From Irineochytrium annulatum (Eukaryota; Chytridiomycota; Chytridiomycetes; Chytridiales; Chytridiaceae), in contig JADGJL010000405.1 in assembly GCA_027600665.1 (NCBI GenBank), forward strand, positions 1-22,265: a DNA stretch of 22,265 nucleotides. Reading direction: 5' to 3'. Positions 10,097 to 20,200 of the stretch are shown here, in pieces. Below the pieces are notes generated by a model. That model did no database searches. It was not told where the DNA came from and was given only the letters and a program-made list of their open reading frames with translations. A program made the position numbers and the translations under genes. Positions within the stretch are counted from its first letter, which is position 1. Every line of letters starts with the position of its first letter.

Positions 10097-10154
10097 TTTG
10101 TTCTGGCCCAGGCCTTGCCCCGTTGAGCCAAAACACCATCCGGGCCAGAACAAA
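10097..10154. repeat. Perfect 13-bp inverted repeat upstream of the HMG-box gene
   Basis: The left arm, TTTGTTCTGGCCC (10097-10109), and the right arm, GGGCCAGAACAAA (10142-10154), are exact reverse complements with a 32-base loop. The right arm ends 38 bases before the start codon at 10193. It could be a hairpin in the 5' leader of the mRNA or a dyad operator in the promoter. Confidence 0.9.
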
Positions 10155-10192
10155 TCCAGAGTTAGTTGGCTTCCACATTCCACACCACAAGT

Positions 10193-11936
10193 ATGGTGGG
10201 CGGTGACTCCAGCCTGGACGGCATCGTCGACGCCGGCGCGGCCGAGGCGGCTGACCACTTTTTTCTCGACCTGATGCGCGCCCGCACCAACACCGGCCTG
10301 GCCCTTCCCCTCACGTCAATTCCGCTCATGTCGCCCCCACCACACGCCTCGCCCGGGCAGCACATCCAGCAGAGGCGCCTCGACCTCGCGCTCGACATCT
10401 CGGTCGACGATCAAATTTTCTTCGAAGGCCTGTCCTCGCTCATCGCTGCCTCGCAGCCGCAGCACCCTTCGGCGTCAATGAGTCCTGTGTCCCCGCTTCC
10501 TCCCTCGCCCTCTTCATTCTACCCGTCCCTCCCGCAGCAGCCCGAGCGCTACGTCGACCCGTTCGCCTCGCTCGTGTCGCCGCCCACAATGGCGGCCTTC
10601 CCGACCTCTCCTGCTTCCTTCTACCCGGCCCTCGGAACGCCCGTTGCCGCACTTGGGGGCGCATGTGGCATGACGTCCTTCACTGGCTTCGGGTCCCTCC
10701 TGGCCCCCGTTGACCCCTTCCTGTGCGCATCGGGCCCGTTCGACGGCATCGATGCCGGGCAACTTGGGATGCGCGGGAGTGGTGACTTTGAGGAACAGGA
10801 TATCGCAATTGAGGCCTTCGACTTCGAGGACATGTTCGCCGGGACGGATCCGATTCAAGAAGCAATGCATGCTCACAGCGTTCAGGCAGAGCAGGGTGCG
10901 TTATTGATTCACCCCGAAAATATGCCTCGTTCTGTTTCTCAAATTAATCATACTCCCAGATGCCCTCGCCGACTTCCAGGCAGCCCTTCTTGTCCACCAG
11001 AAGGACGCCTCCCTCACCTCTCTCCTGACTTTAAATCGCCACTTTGCAGACGGGGCTGGCCTCGACATCGTCCCGTGCCCACATTCATACGCGACCCCCT
11101 CGACAGAGCGCCTGAACCCATCCTGCTCCACCACTTCCACCCGCCCGCAGCAACTCCCGACCCCGTCTCCCTCGCCTCCTTTAACCCCCGTCAACGCGCA
11201 GCCGACGGCCGGCCATTTCGTGAAGCCCTTTGACTTCGAGCGCTCCATCACCCACCAGCTCGCCCACGTCGCTCGCTCGCTCGACCCGACCCCGCAGCAT
11301 AGCCCCGCCCCGCCGAAGCCCACTCACCCGTCCGACCTGGGCCGTGACCCGTCCTTCACCGTCTTCGACCGCGTCTACGACCGGCCCGACCTCATGCCGT
11401 CCTACCACGTCTTCGACCCCTTCCGCGCCGCCCAGCTCCAGCGCGAGGCGGCCGCCGCCTTGTCCGCGCCGTCCACCAACAAGGCGCCGACGAAGCCGAC
11501 GCACCACCGGGAGCATCAGCCGCCGACGCCGCTCCTGACGCCGAAGGGAAAGCCCCAGGTGTTCTGCATGAGGGTCCACCCGCCGCGCGCCCGCGGCCCC
11601 ACCGCCGGCGTCGTCGCCACCCGTCGCGCCGACCCGTCCTCCTCGTCGCCGTGCACGTCCACGGCCGTCCCGCCGTCCCCGACCTCGGCGCGGACGACGC
11701 GCCGGCGCGGTGGGGGTCGCCCGCCGAACGCGTTCTTCCTGTACATGGAGGAAAGGCGCGCGGGGGTCATGGAGGAGATTACCGGCGAGCAGGAGGGCCT
11801 GGGGGAGGGGCAGGGGCAGAGCAGGGTCGAGAGGATGCGGGACGTTGTGAGGCGGTTGGCCGGGAGGTGGCGGGCGGAGCCGGAGGAGACGAAGGCGTTC
11901 TATAGGAGGTTGGCGGGGATGAGGAAGGGGTTGTAG
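10193..11936 (+). CDS. HMG-box protein (MATA-type box at the C-terminus), putative transcription factor
   Basis: Two exons, 10193-10895 and 10960-11936, with a 64-nt intron (donor GTGCGT, acceptor CCCAG), give 559 residues. The first exon joins the second exon's frame only through this intron, and the joined frame stays open to TAG 11934-11936. ATG 10193 is the first ATG of the frame. Residues 1 to about 486 are Pro, Ser and Ala rich with acidic patches, suggesting an activation or regulatory region. At 487-559 (bases 11715-11933) lies an HMG box: RPPNAFFLYMEERRAGV (helix 1), then 'VVRRLAGRWRAEPEETKAFYRRLAGMR'. The RPPNAF start and the W-R-x-EP-EE-KAFY pattern resemble fungal mating-type HMG boxes. 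The loop between helices 1 and 2 is about a dozen residues longer than usual, and the box ends early in helix 3. Role as a DNA-binding regulator is inferred; a mating-type function is only a possibility. Confidence 0.78.
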
Positions 11937-13330
11937 AGAAGTACCAGAGAGGGTCTTGCTCGGGAGGAGAGGGAGTATGAAAGGAGGGATGAACTGGCGC
12001 TAGACACGTGAGGGGCGCTGCGATAGCTTACGTGAGGGCGCGATTTTTTGTATGTAGCTGTGTATCTTTATCCCGTGTTATCACATCTTATTCTCCTTTA
12101 TATATACTTTCTGTTGCTGCAATCATCGATTATTAGTCATCAATCATCGCGCGCTTATCCTTTCTTCTCTAACATATCCAAACATTTGTCTTGTTTGATC
12201 CTCTTGCCAATGTTTCCTTCTCATCTGACTATATCGTTGCCTGGTCTTAATCCATTGATGTTTTCGTGTTAGACTATGACGTCGACTTCGGGGAGTGAGG
12301 GGGGTGAAAGGGTGATTGCCCTGGAAAAGATTGAAGTGGAGAAAGGTACGGGGGCTCAAATTATCTTGTTCAAGCTACGACGCAAGTTATGCAATTTACA
12401 CCGTGGCTATATTTGAGTAAGAAAAACAATACATCAGTATTTTTGCTGAAGCTGTGGGCTTTTATGTGCCCGCAGGCCCTGACTCGCCGAGTCCTTTGCA
12501 ATGTGAAATACATTTCACGAATATAATGTGTATTAGGCTTCAGATTTGCACACTTCTTATTCCTTCTTTTCAACAGCGCGAAGATATTTGAGCAGCGAGC
12601 GACTGCGACGCAATGCGTTGATCGGCAAGCCGCTCTGGAGTGCTATCTCTCATAAAACGCATCATTCTTATTCTTCGTTTCCCTTCCTACCATATCTCGC
12701 TTGCTTCCTTGCGGATTTAATTTAGTATGACTTTTCTAAAAATTTTCTGTGACCGGTATATAATGCGCTCACCCTCAACAAGGTTCCTTCAGGGTTAGTT
12801 TTTGATCTTGTTTTGCCTCGTATCGAGTTCAAGTTTCGCAAGCATGATGTACTAATACAGTTTTCTAAAACTTGAGCAAATGCTGGCTTACATTCGCAAA
12901 CGGCAATTCGCCTGACAACTGTCGTGACCGGCCTTTACCACCCCTTGTTAACTCAGGTGAGGAATCGGACTGAAGTTTTCGATTTATGTGTGAGGCACAG
13001 AGCGCGAATAACGGACGCCTCTGGGCACGGCAGAGTGTGGAACTCTTTCAGGAACGGCGCGCGGGATCGTGATGCACAGACGCGTTGTTGCGTTGACCAT
13101 GTTTGCGTTGTTAAGCGGGCAAAGTAATGCGTCGCCCTTACATTAAGGCAGCACTGACAGATCTGACGGTTGCAATTATAGTAATATTAGTCACTTTGGG
13201 TATGATATAGGTCCTTTCACTTTTGCGCACCCATGCTTGCAAGCTCAGACCAAAGAAAAATAAAATTAATAAAAGAGCACAAGAAGGTAATGGAGAAGAG
13301 CACGAAGGGCGGATTATAAGATCGTTCTAG
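11937..13330. other. Long AT-rich intergenic region, no gene seen
   Basis: A 1.39-kb spacer between the HMG-box gene and the 3' end of the Hikeshi/OPI10 gene. It is AT-rich and T-rich, with only short frames lacking domains (such as 12048-12272 and 12924-13127). A TATA-like TATATAATG lies near 12757-12766, and an intron-like TACTAATACAG lies near 12849-12860. These could mark a non-coding transcript, but I cannot build one. A dyad GACTCG-C-CGAGTC lies at 12481-12493. No tRNA, snRNA or snoRNA was recognised. Confidence 0.4.
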
Positions 13331-14175
13331 TTACAGTAATACATTCGCGGAATTGCTCTGCATCTCTAGCTTCCGCTTCTCCTTCTCATACCAGGTCTGC
13401 AAAGCCTGGAGAAAGGCAGAAAGGAAGAGTCAGAAAATAAAGCTAAGTAAGGCACTTGTTCACCTTTAATGGGAAGTACGTGCTGTCCCAATTCATCCCA
13501 AAAAGCGGCGTTGCCCCCTGCGGCAACGACGTCGCGAAACTCGCGCAGTAGTTATACAGACTTTCCTGAATGCAGGGCCCGTGTGAGCAATCCTCCACAG
13601 TGCCAAAATCTCCATACCAGCAGCTTTAGCCCAACGTCCTTCGCCTTTGCCGGCACTACCAACGCCGACTCGCTCCCGACCATCGATGACGTCGACGTCT
13701 TCGCCTCGCTCGACATGGCCGACACGGCCGCATACACGACGGCCTCGGGCTCGATGCTGATACCCAGCTGAGCTGTCACGGGTTCCCCCGCCACATTATC
13801 CTCCATCATCTCATCCGATGCCAGCATCATCTGCGACTTGCTCGCGCTCCCGCCTCCGTTATTACTCAGCTTAAAGATGGCGCTCGGCTTCTCGTTCGAC
13901 AGGTAACCCAGCATCTGCCACGTGGCGGGCGCGTTTGGATTCGGCCAGAGGAAGTGGACAGTGGCCGCGAAGCCGGGCGGGAAGAGGGCCTGGCCGGTCA
14001 GGAAGACGACGATGTGGTTCACGGATTTTGCGTCGATGACCTCGAAGAGGTACTTGGATTCCGCTACTTGCTGGCTCATTTGAACGGGCCTGGTTGAGAG
14101 GGCAGATGATTAGCATTGTAAAGACGCTGGGCCCCAAGTTAGAGCTCACCGTCCGCCCACGATGACGCCGAACAT
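13331..14175 (-). CDS. OPI10: Hikeshi/OPI10 family protein (Hsp70 nuclear import)
   Basis: Homologue of human Hikeshi, which carries Hsp70 into the nucleus during heat stress, and of yeast Opi10. Four minus-strand exons, 14175-14150, 14089-13618, 13565-13464 and 13405-13331, give 224 residues (human 197, yeast about 246). Exon 1 encodes only MFGVIVGG plus two bases of the next codon, and splices to give MFGVIVGGRPVQMSQQVAE, matching the family's N-terminal pattern. Family marks include 'VNHIVVFLTGQALFPPGFAA', 'WQMLGYLSNEKPSAIFKL' and 'AQLGISIEP'. The C-terminal part has 'ESLYNYCASFATSLP' and ends ALQTWYEKEKRKLE before a short tail. A Ser/Thr-rich linker at about residues 137-150 is a local addition. 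Introns are 60, 52 and 58 nt with regular signals. The gene is divergent from TIM54. Confidence 0.94.
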
Positions 14176-14348
14176 GGTTGCTCAAGAGCGAGATCGTGCT
14201 AATCCCAATGCCGCCGGGCTACGCGGAACAAACGAACTGCTGGTGACCGTGGTGTTGGAGCCGTGGATGCTGGTCGAGGTGGTTGATCGTGTTATTGAAC
14301 GATGCCAACGTTTGACGACACGCGATCTCTTCCCTTTTCCTTTCTTGA
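14176..14348. promoter_or_regulatory. Shared divergent promoter of OPI10 and TIM54
   Basis: Only 173 bp separate the two start codons, so the core promoters and 5' leaders of both genes must lie here or overlap. I see no clear TATA box or heat-shock element (nGAAn repeats). Confidence 0.6.
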
Positions 14349-15560
14349 ATGGCAACAACAGCCAACACTATCGGAGCGAAGCTACGCTCTTATCTCCCAA
14401 GGTATTTTCCTATCCAGCCGGGTTCCGTTTTTATATTCTGATATTGACACCTCTGCCTCATCCAGTCGGGGATGGTCCATCTTCATTGGCATCACATCCA
14501 CCATCACGACCCTCGTCGTCCATGATAAGTACGAGTACAAGCGCATTCGGAAGGAGATTGAGGATAAAGCGGCTGAGATTGCGAACCAGCCGCTGGGTAT
14601 TCATGAGATGCCACGAAAGGTGACCGTCTACGTCGCACCCGGGGAGTGGTCCAAGTCTTGGTTTAATGACTACGTGAAGCCTGGTGAGGGAACCTCTTAT
14701 TCGAGGGGCACGGGGCATCATCGCTGATTCCGAGGAAAACAGTATTCGACGCGGCAGGAATGGACTACGACCTCGTTACACCCGATCGCGTCGGCGAGGC
14801 GCGCTCCCTGGTCCGCGAGCTAATCTGGGACGGCAAGAAGGAGCACTCTGCCATTCGGTCCCGCCCACTACCGCCTAAACCCTCTGGCTGGGCCGCATGG
14901 CTCGGCTTTCGCCCCGCCACAGACGACTTCGGCCTGATCGGTAACATCCTCCGTGATCTCGAGAACCGGCCCAAATACGTTCCCGAGGAGGGTCTTGTCG
15001 CCGTGGGTCCCGAGGCGTGGACGGAGATGTTACAGGGCGTGAACGACGGGTGTCTGACGGACAGGCCGGCGCCGTTGGTCCTCCCGCCCGTTCCCGAGAT
15101 CACGGAGGTGTTTGAGGAAGGCAAAGAGGGGGACAAGAAGAAGAAGGCGGCGGAGGACGCGCGTGTGAAATTGGAAAAGGAGCGGGAGGCTGAGATCCTC
15201 CGGTATTCGCTGTACCCGCCACTGACGCGTGATGCGGGGCACTTGCCGCCGTGGTTCCCTGTCAAGCCCGTGGGCTTCGTCACGGGCTTGAACCTGATCG
15301 GCTGGGGCCATTTCCCGCGGAAGATTCTGTGCTGGTTCACGGCGCGGCAAATCATGCGGGAGGTCGGGGAAAGCGCGCTTGTGGTGGCAAGGGACGCGAC
15401 GAGGCCGATGGTGCGGACGAAAGACGTGGCGATGGGGAGCGAGTATGCGTGCGCGAAGGCGGATAAGGAGGTAGGGACGGAGTATGACGGGACGGCGACG
15501 CCGTGGAAGGGGCCGGAGGACATTGTGCTGGACAGGTTGAGGGTTTATGCTACTTCTTAA
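14349..15560 (+). CDS. TIM54: Mitochondrial inner membrane translocase subunit Tim54
   Basis: Tim54 is a fungal subunit of the TIM22 complex, which inserts carrier proteins into the inner mitochondrial membrane. Three exons, 14349-14401, 14466-14683 and 14743-15560 (TAA), give 362 residues with consistent phases; introns are 64 and 59 nt. The N-terminus 'MATTANTIGAKLRSYLPSR' leads into a membrane segment, 'GWSIFIGITSTITTLVV' (residues about 20-36), followed by a charged helix. The conserved 'PRKVTVYVAPGEW' and 'NDYVKPVFDAAGMDYDLV' follow. The C-terminal part has a charged coiled stretch rich in Lys and Glu, then 'PVGFVTGLNLIGWGHFPRK' and 'ARQIMREVGESAL', typical of Tim54. A longer upstream start at 14302 is in the wrong frame for exon 1. 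The gene converges with the flagellar coiled-coil gene, 119 bp between stops. Confidence 0.9.
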
Positions 15561-15679
15561 AATTATGCATATGGCATCTACAATTAATATACACGCGATA
15601 CTGTTTCTATTGTGGGTGGGCGGGTCGCTTTGGTGATTGAGGGGTGATGACTTCGATGGTAAATGAACTAAAAAGTGTA

Positions 15680-16896
15680 TCAACAACTTTCGGTGATAGA
15701 TGAGAGGTCTGAAGGCGTTAGAACCAAAAAGTTTCGTTCTGAAATACCTGTGATAAACTGCTGAATTTTATCCAGCTGCGTCAGAGTTTCTGTCGAGTTC
15801 GGCAGCCTGCTGCTCAGGTGGACTTTCACGAGATTAAACAGGTTATTTGTCGCCCTATAATAGAATTACGAGTCAAATTGGCATCACCGAAATCGATCAA
15901 TATATCACCCCACATTTTGATCTGCCCAATGAGCAAAGATTTCGAAGTCGCGTTCTTCAGCGTCTGGTCCCACTCCGACTGCCACTTTCCGCTCCGGAAC
16001 TGCGTCTCCTCCAGCCGCGTCTGCAACTTCGCGATCTCGTTGTTGAAGTTAAGGATGATGTTGTTTTTCTCCTGCAATGCGAAAGTGCAAAACCCACAAC
16101 ATAAGCATTCCGGGCAGCAGCAACGCGAATATTGTCTCAAAATCCCCACCTCGGTGCTCGTAACAAAGCTTAGCCTGTCCTTTTCCGTCCGCTCCTGCGC
16201 CTCTCTGGCCCGCTCAAGTAGCTCCGCGTTCGTGGCGGACAGGGTGTCATACCGCGCAATGATGTCTTTTACCTCCCCAAACTCCTCCACGCTCTCCAAA
16301 ACCATCTCAAGATATCTTTGGTTTGACAGGTCTAACGAACACAACGAAGAAATCGTGAGACCAAGACCGGATGATACGAAAAAGAACATATTTGACCCCC
16401 TTACTTATTTCAACGGACTTCAATCCTCGTTCTCGCTTCGACATCAACCCCGTCTGTGAGTCCTTAAGTTGGATAATGTCCTGCTCCTTCTGCTCCCTCG
16501 TCTTCCTCTCCTCCAACGCCTTTTTCAAAGCCCTATTCCGCTTTGCATCGTTCTCCTGCATACCAACAGGACATCAATACCCGGCACAATGCCCCAACGG
16601 GGACTTCCGCGAGCAATTCCCACCTTCAGGAACTTATCAAACTTCATCAGGCTCTCTTTCAGCTGGCTCTCCTTCCTCGCGAGCTCCTCCCTCCTCTGGC
16701 TCAGGCTCTCCATCTTCATGGCAAATTCCTCCTTCTGCTGGTTCAGCCCGTTCTCTACCTCGAGCATTTCGCGCCGCTTCTCCAGCAGCCTGGTGGCCGG
16801 GGTGAGGTCATGGTCTTCTTGCTCGGGGACTTTGATAAAGAGCTTCTTCTCCACGTTGGAGCGGAAGTACTCCTCCATCGTGCTGATGGTCGTCAT
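15680..16896 (-). CDS. Flagellar coiled-coil protein of the CCDC42/CFAP73 (DUF4200) family
   Basis: Members of this family sit in the axoneme of motile flagella; the Chlamydomonas relative belongs to the modifier-of-inner-arm complex. Six minus-strand exons, 16896-16624, 16555-16405, 16331-16150, 16071-15914, 15854-15748 and 15708-15680 (TGA), give 299 residues (human CCDC42 316). Each join restores family consensus: 'KFDKFLK|ENDAKRNRALKKA', 'ERGLKSVEI|NLSNQRYLE', 'GQIKM|ATNNLFNLV' and 'DKIQQFIT|DLSSI'. The N-terminal 'LLEKRREMLEVENGL' and 'QQKEEFAMKMESLSQRREEL' are the signature. The whole protein is predicted coiled coil. Introns are 39-78 nt; the last is only 39 nt. The start ATG (MTTISTMEEYF) was chosen over an upstream non-ATG extension. 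Which paralogue this is cannot be told, so no symbol is given. Confidence 0.92.
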
Positions 16897-17295
16897 GGTT
16901 GGATGATTGGTGATCGAGACACGGTATGGTAAGATTGAAGGGGACACGCCAAAAAATTGACGGCCAGCAAGAGGTTCTTTCACATGTACAACAATATGCC
17001 CTTCGACTGAAGTGTCGTTCCATTCGCCTTTCGACAATTAGGAGGACATCAGGATACTTATTTACACAAGCTTGCCGTAATGTGTGGCGGCGGATAATGA
17101 AGGCTACAACGTAAAGGGAAAGAACGCGACATGTAGATAGGTAGATTGATATACACAGGCAGATAACAACAGCGATATTATAAATAATTGTACAACTTCT
17201 ATGGATAACTTTCAGAACCTGCAGAATTTAACATAGATTAGACTGAATGGGCAACCCACTGTATCCGCACCTCGACTTCAACTTTGAACTCATCG
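16897..17295. other. Intergenic: promoter of the flagellar gene and 3' end of MSH1
   Basis: This 399-bp stretch lies upstream of the minus-strand flagellar gene and downstream of the MSH1 stop, as MSH1 also reads leftward. The half near MSH1 is AT-rich. No RNA gene or regulatory motif is recognised. Confidence 0.45.
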
Positions 17296-20200
17296 TTACT
17301 CGACAACGCTATGCACCTTTTGGTCATTCCTACTAAACTTGCCCAAGAACGTTGTAAGGAACGTCCTCATGTTGGTCAACGTCGAGTTTGGCACGCCTAC
17401 AGGAAAAAAGAGGAAACGGTAGGATGATAAGAGCTAGTGAGACTGCACCCCCAGACAAAATAATCGGTTTACTTGCCTGCCAGCTTGGCCGTCTCGACCG
17501 CATAGGAGCCTTTGCAAATGCCGTCCTTGATGGTAAAATCAAACTCCGGTTGGCCGTGCTACATGAATTAGATCGAGCAGAATAAAGTAGCTTAGTATAA
17601 GTGCAGATCAATAAAATCTACATGGCACCAAATACTGAAGAAACTAGCAATACCTCGTCAAATGCGATGTCCGACATCACGAACCGAGGTCCTCTTATAG
17701 ACGTCTTCCCCCCCCTTCCGATAACTTCATCCGCAATTTCATGGAAATGTGTTGCAAACAGCGTCCTGCACCCCGTCCTATTGCTAAGGTCCTCTAAGAC
17801 CGCGAGCGCGCAAGCGCACCCCTCGGCGCTGCTGGTGCCCCTGCCGATCTCATCCATGACGACCAGGCTTTGGTCCGTGGCCGAGCGCAGGATGTCGGCC
17901 ACTTCTGCCATCTCGACCATGAACGTAGACTGCTTCTCGCTGATGTTGTCGCTCGCGCCGACGCGAGCAAAGATGCGGTCGACGACGCCGAGGCGGGCTG
18001 AGGCTGCGGGCACATAGAGGCCCGCTTGAGCCATGATGGCGATGAGGGCGCTGCGGAACACGAACGTTCAGCAATACAGTCATCGGATTTGAAGCGGCCA
18101 GCAGGACGTACTTCTGACGCAGGTACGTGCTCTTCCCGCCCATGTTTGGCTGGAATTTATTTCAACAGTTAGAGCTGAGGCGCAAGGAGGGACTACCCAC
18201 CCCAGTCACTATCCAGATGCGCTCATCCTCAGTCAGATGAAGATCGTTTGGAACGTATTGCTGCAAGAATATGGAAACGTGATCAATGGGCTCCAAGCTT
18301 AATACTTCAAATGAATAGAATACGCACGTCCTTCCCAACAATACGCTCGACAACCGCGTGACGCCCTCTTTTAATCTCCATGACGTTCCTAAATTGAAAG
18401 GAGACGGCTTAGCGAACCCACACAGACATAGCAGCATAGGCCAAAAAGCAACATTACAATTCATTTAAATTGAGTAAACTCACCCCGGGACGACGTCAGG
18501 TCGGCAGTATGCCATCCTTAGGGCACCGATCGCCGAGGAGGCGGCGACGTCCAGCTCGCCGACGGCCCTTGACGTGGCGACAATAGCTTGCGAGAATGTC
18601 TTCACCTTGATACACACATATTTAGGAGAGAACGGAAAATTGGTGGAGAAACTAGTAGTTATGCTTACAAAATCGCCGGCCTCGCCAAGTATGGCGTTCT
18701 CGCACTCGACATTCTCCATCTCGGTCTTCGAGAGCAAAGCGTGCAAGTTCGTCCAAGCCTGATAAACGTTGAAAATTTGGTTGAACATGGCCGTGTGTGG
18801 CCAAGGTAACGTCCTGGAATGGGCCAAAAAAAATTAGGATTCAAACCTTGTGCTTATATTTCAAAGTCGTCTTCTTGCCCACGCTCTTATCGACGACCTC
18901 AAAGTTGTCGTCGGCGAGTATTAGTTTGTTTAACCCCGCGGCGTTCTTCCCCGGCGCGAAAAAAACATGCGGGCCCTCCTTCTTGTCGTAGGCAAGCTCC
19001 GCAGAAGCATCTATAACCCTAATAAAAATGGGGGAAAATACAAAGAGATCGAAGATAACGCACGGAAGGTATTCTTCAGTAAGGTCTCTAGCCTCGTTTT
19101 GTCCTTCCTCCTGAGTGCCAGCTCGTCCTTCAGCGCGTCCAAGTTCTTTGACAGACCCCTCCCCACACAACCGGGCTCCTTGATTTTGCTCGGCACCGCC
19201 GTCTCCTTTCCATCCTCGTTCATGAACATCCCGCCATAGGCATCCTCAATCTCCGGACACGTATCCAGCCCCTCGACAACCCTCAACAAACCCTCCCACG
19301 CCTCTCCATCCTCCGTCGCGACGCCGTCGTGGCCGTTGATGAAATTTCGGAGGTCTCCCACCGCTCGAAGTCCACTGATGATCTTGAGGACGTCGGTCGG
19401 ATTGGTGGTGCCGTTGTGCAGGCGCTGCAGTGCGCGCTCGATGTCCGGGATGCGGCTAAGCAGGCGCTGGACGGGGTCGAGAAAGAGATGGCTCAAGTCG
19501 GCGAGAAAGCACGAGACGAGGGAGTGGCGCGCGTGGATCTCCTCAATGGAGGTCGACGGGTACACTGCGATGAAATCCATTCGTGTTACAAATGATTGCG
19601 TCGGGGGAAATAATATCAAGCGATACTCACGCAACCTGTTCTTTAAAAGTCTCCCTCCCGCGGCCGTCTCCGTGTAATCGACCTGGTTCAAGACAGTCAT
19701 GGGTTTCACGCCTGGCCCTGCGGCCTCATTCAACGGCTGCACGACCTCAAGCGCCCTGAGAGCGCGCCCGTCAATAACCATCTTCCCCTTCCCCTCCATC
19801 GTCTGGGGAACCTGAAGGTTTGGGGTGAAAGGCACGAGGAACGTTTTTCTCAGGTACCCAACAATCGCCCCCGCAGCCGCCGCGGCCTCGACCTGTAGGC
19901 CCGGCATCTGCATTTGCATGCGGACGGCGTCAAGCAGGATGTTGCTGGCGGTCTGCATGTCCTTTGCGTTTCTTGCGGCGTCAACGGGGTCCGAAACGTC
20001 CTCAGGCGCCTTGTTTGCCTCTCGAAGGTAAGTAATGAGGTCCGCCATGGAGGTGGGTGGGTCAAAAAAGCTCTCGTCCTCCCTTGTAAGATGCGTACCC
20101 TCACGCTGCGTCCTGCGCGCGACGGCCTCCTTGGAGATGTCGTCCAAGAGTGACTCGCACGCGATGATCTCGGATGGCCTAATGCGAAGGATCTCGGTTC

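Noticed and set aside
10166..10192. Upstream start for the HMG-box protein
   Set aside because: The frame extends upstream only through a TTG; the first ATG is at 10193.
12924..13127. 67-codon plus-strand frame in the gene-poor region
   Set aside because: Short, with no domain and no supporting splice partners.
14765..15523. 252-codon minus-strand frame opposite TIM54
   Set aside because: Antisense shadow of TIM54 exon 3, with no domain of its own.
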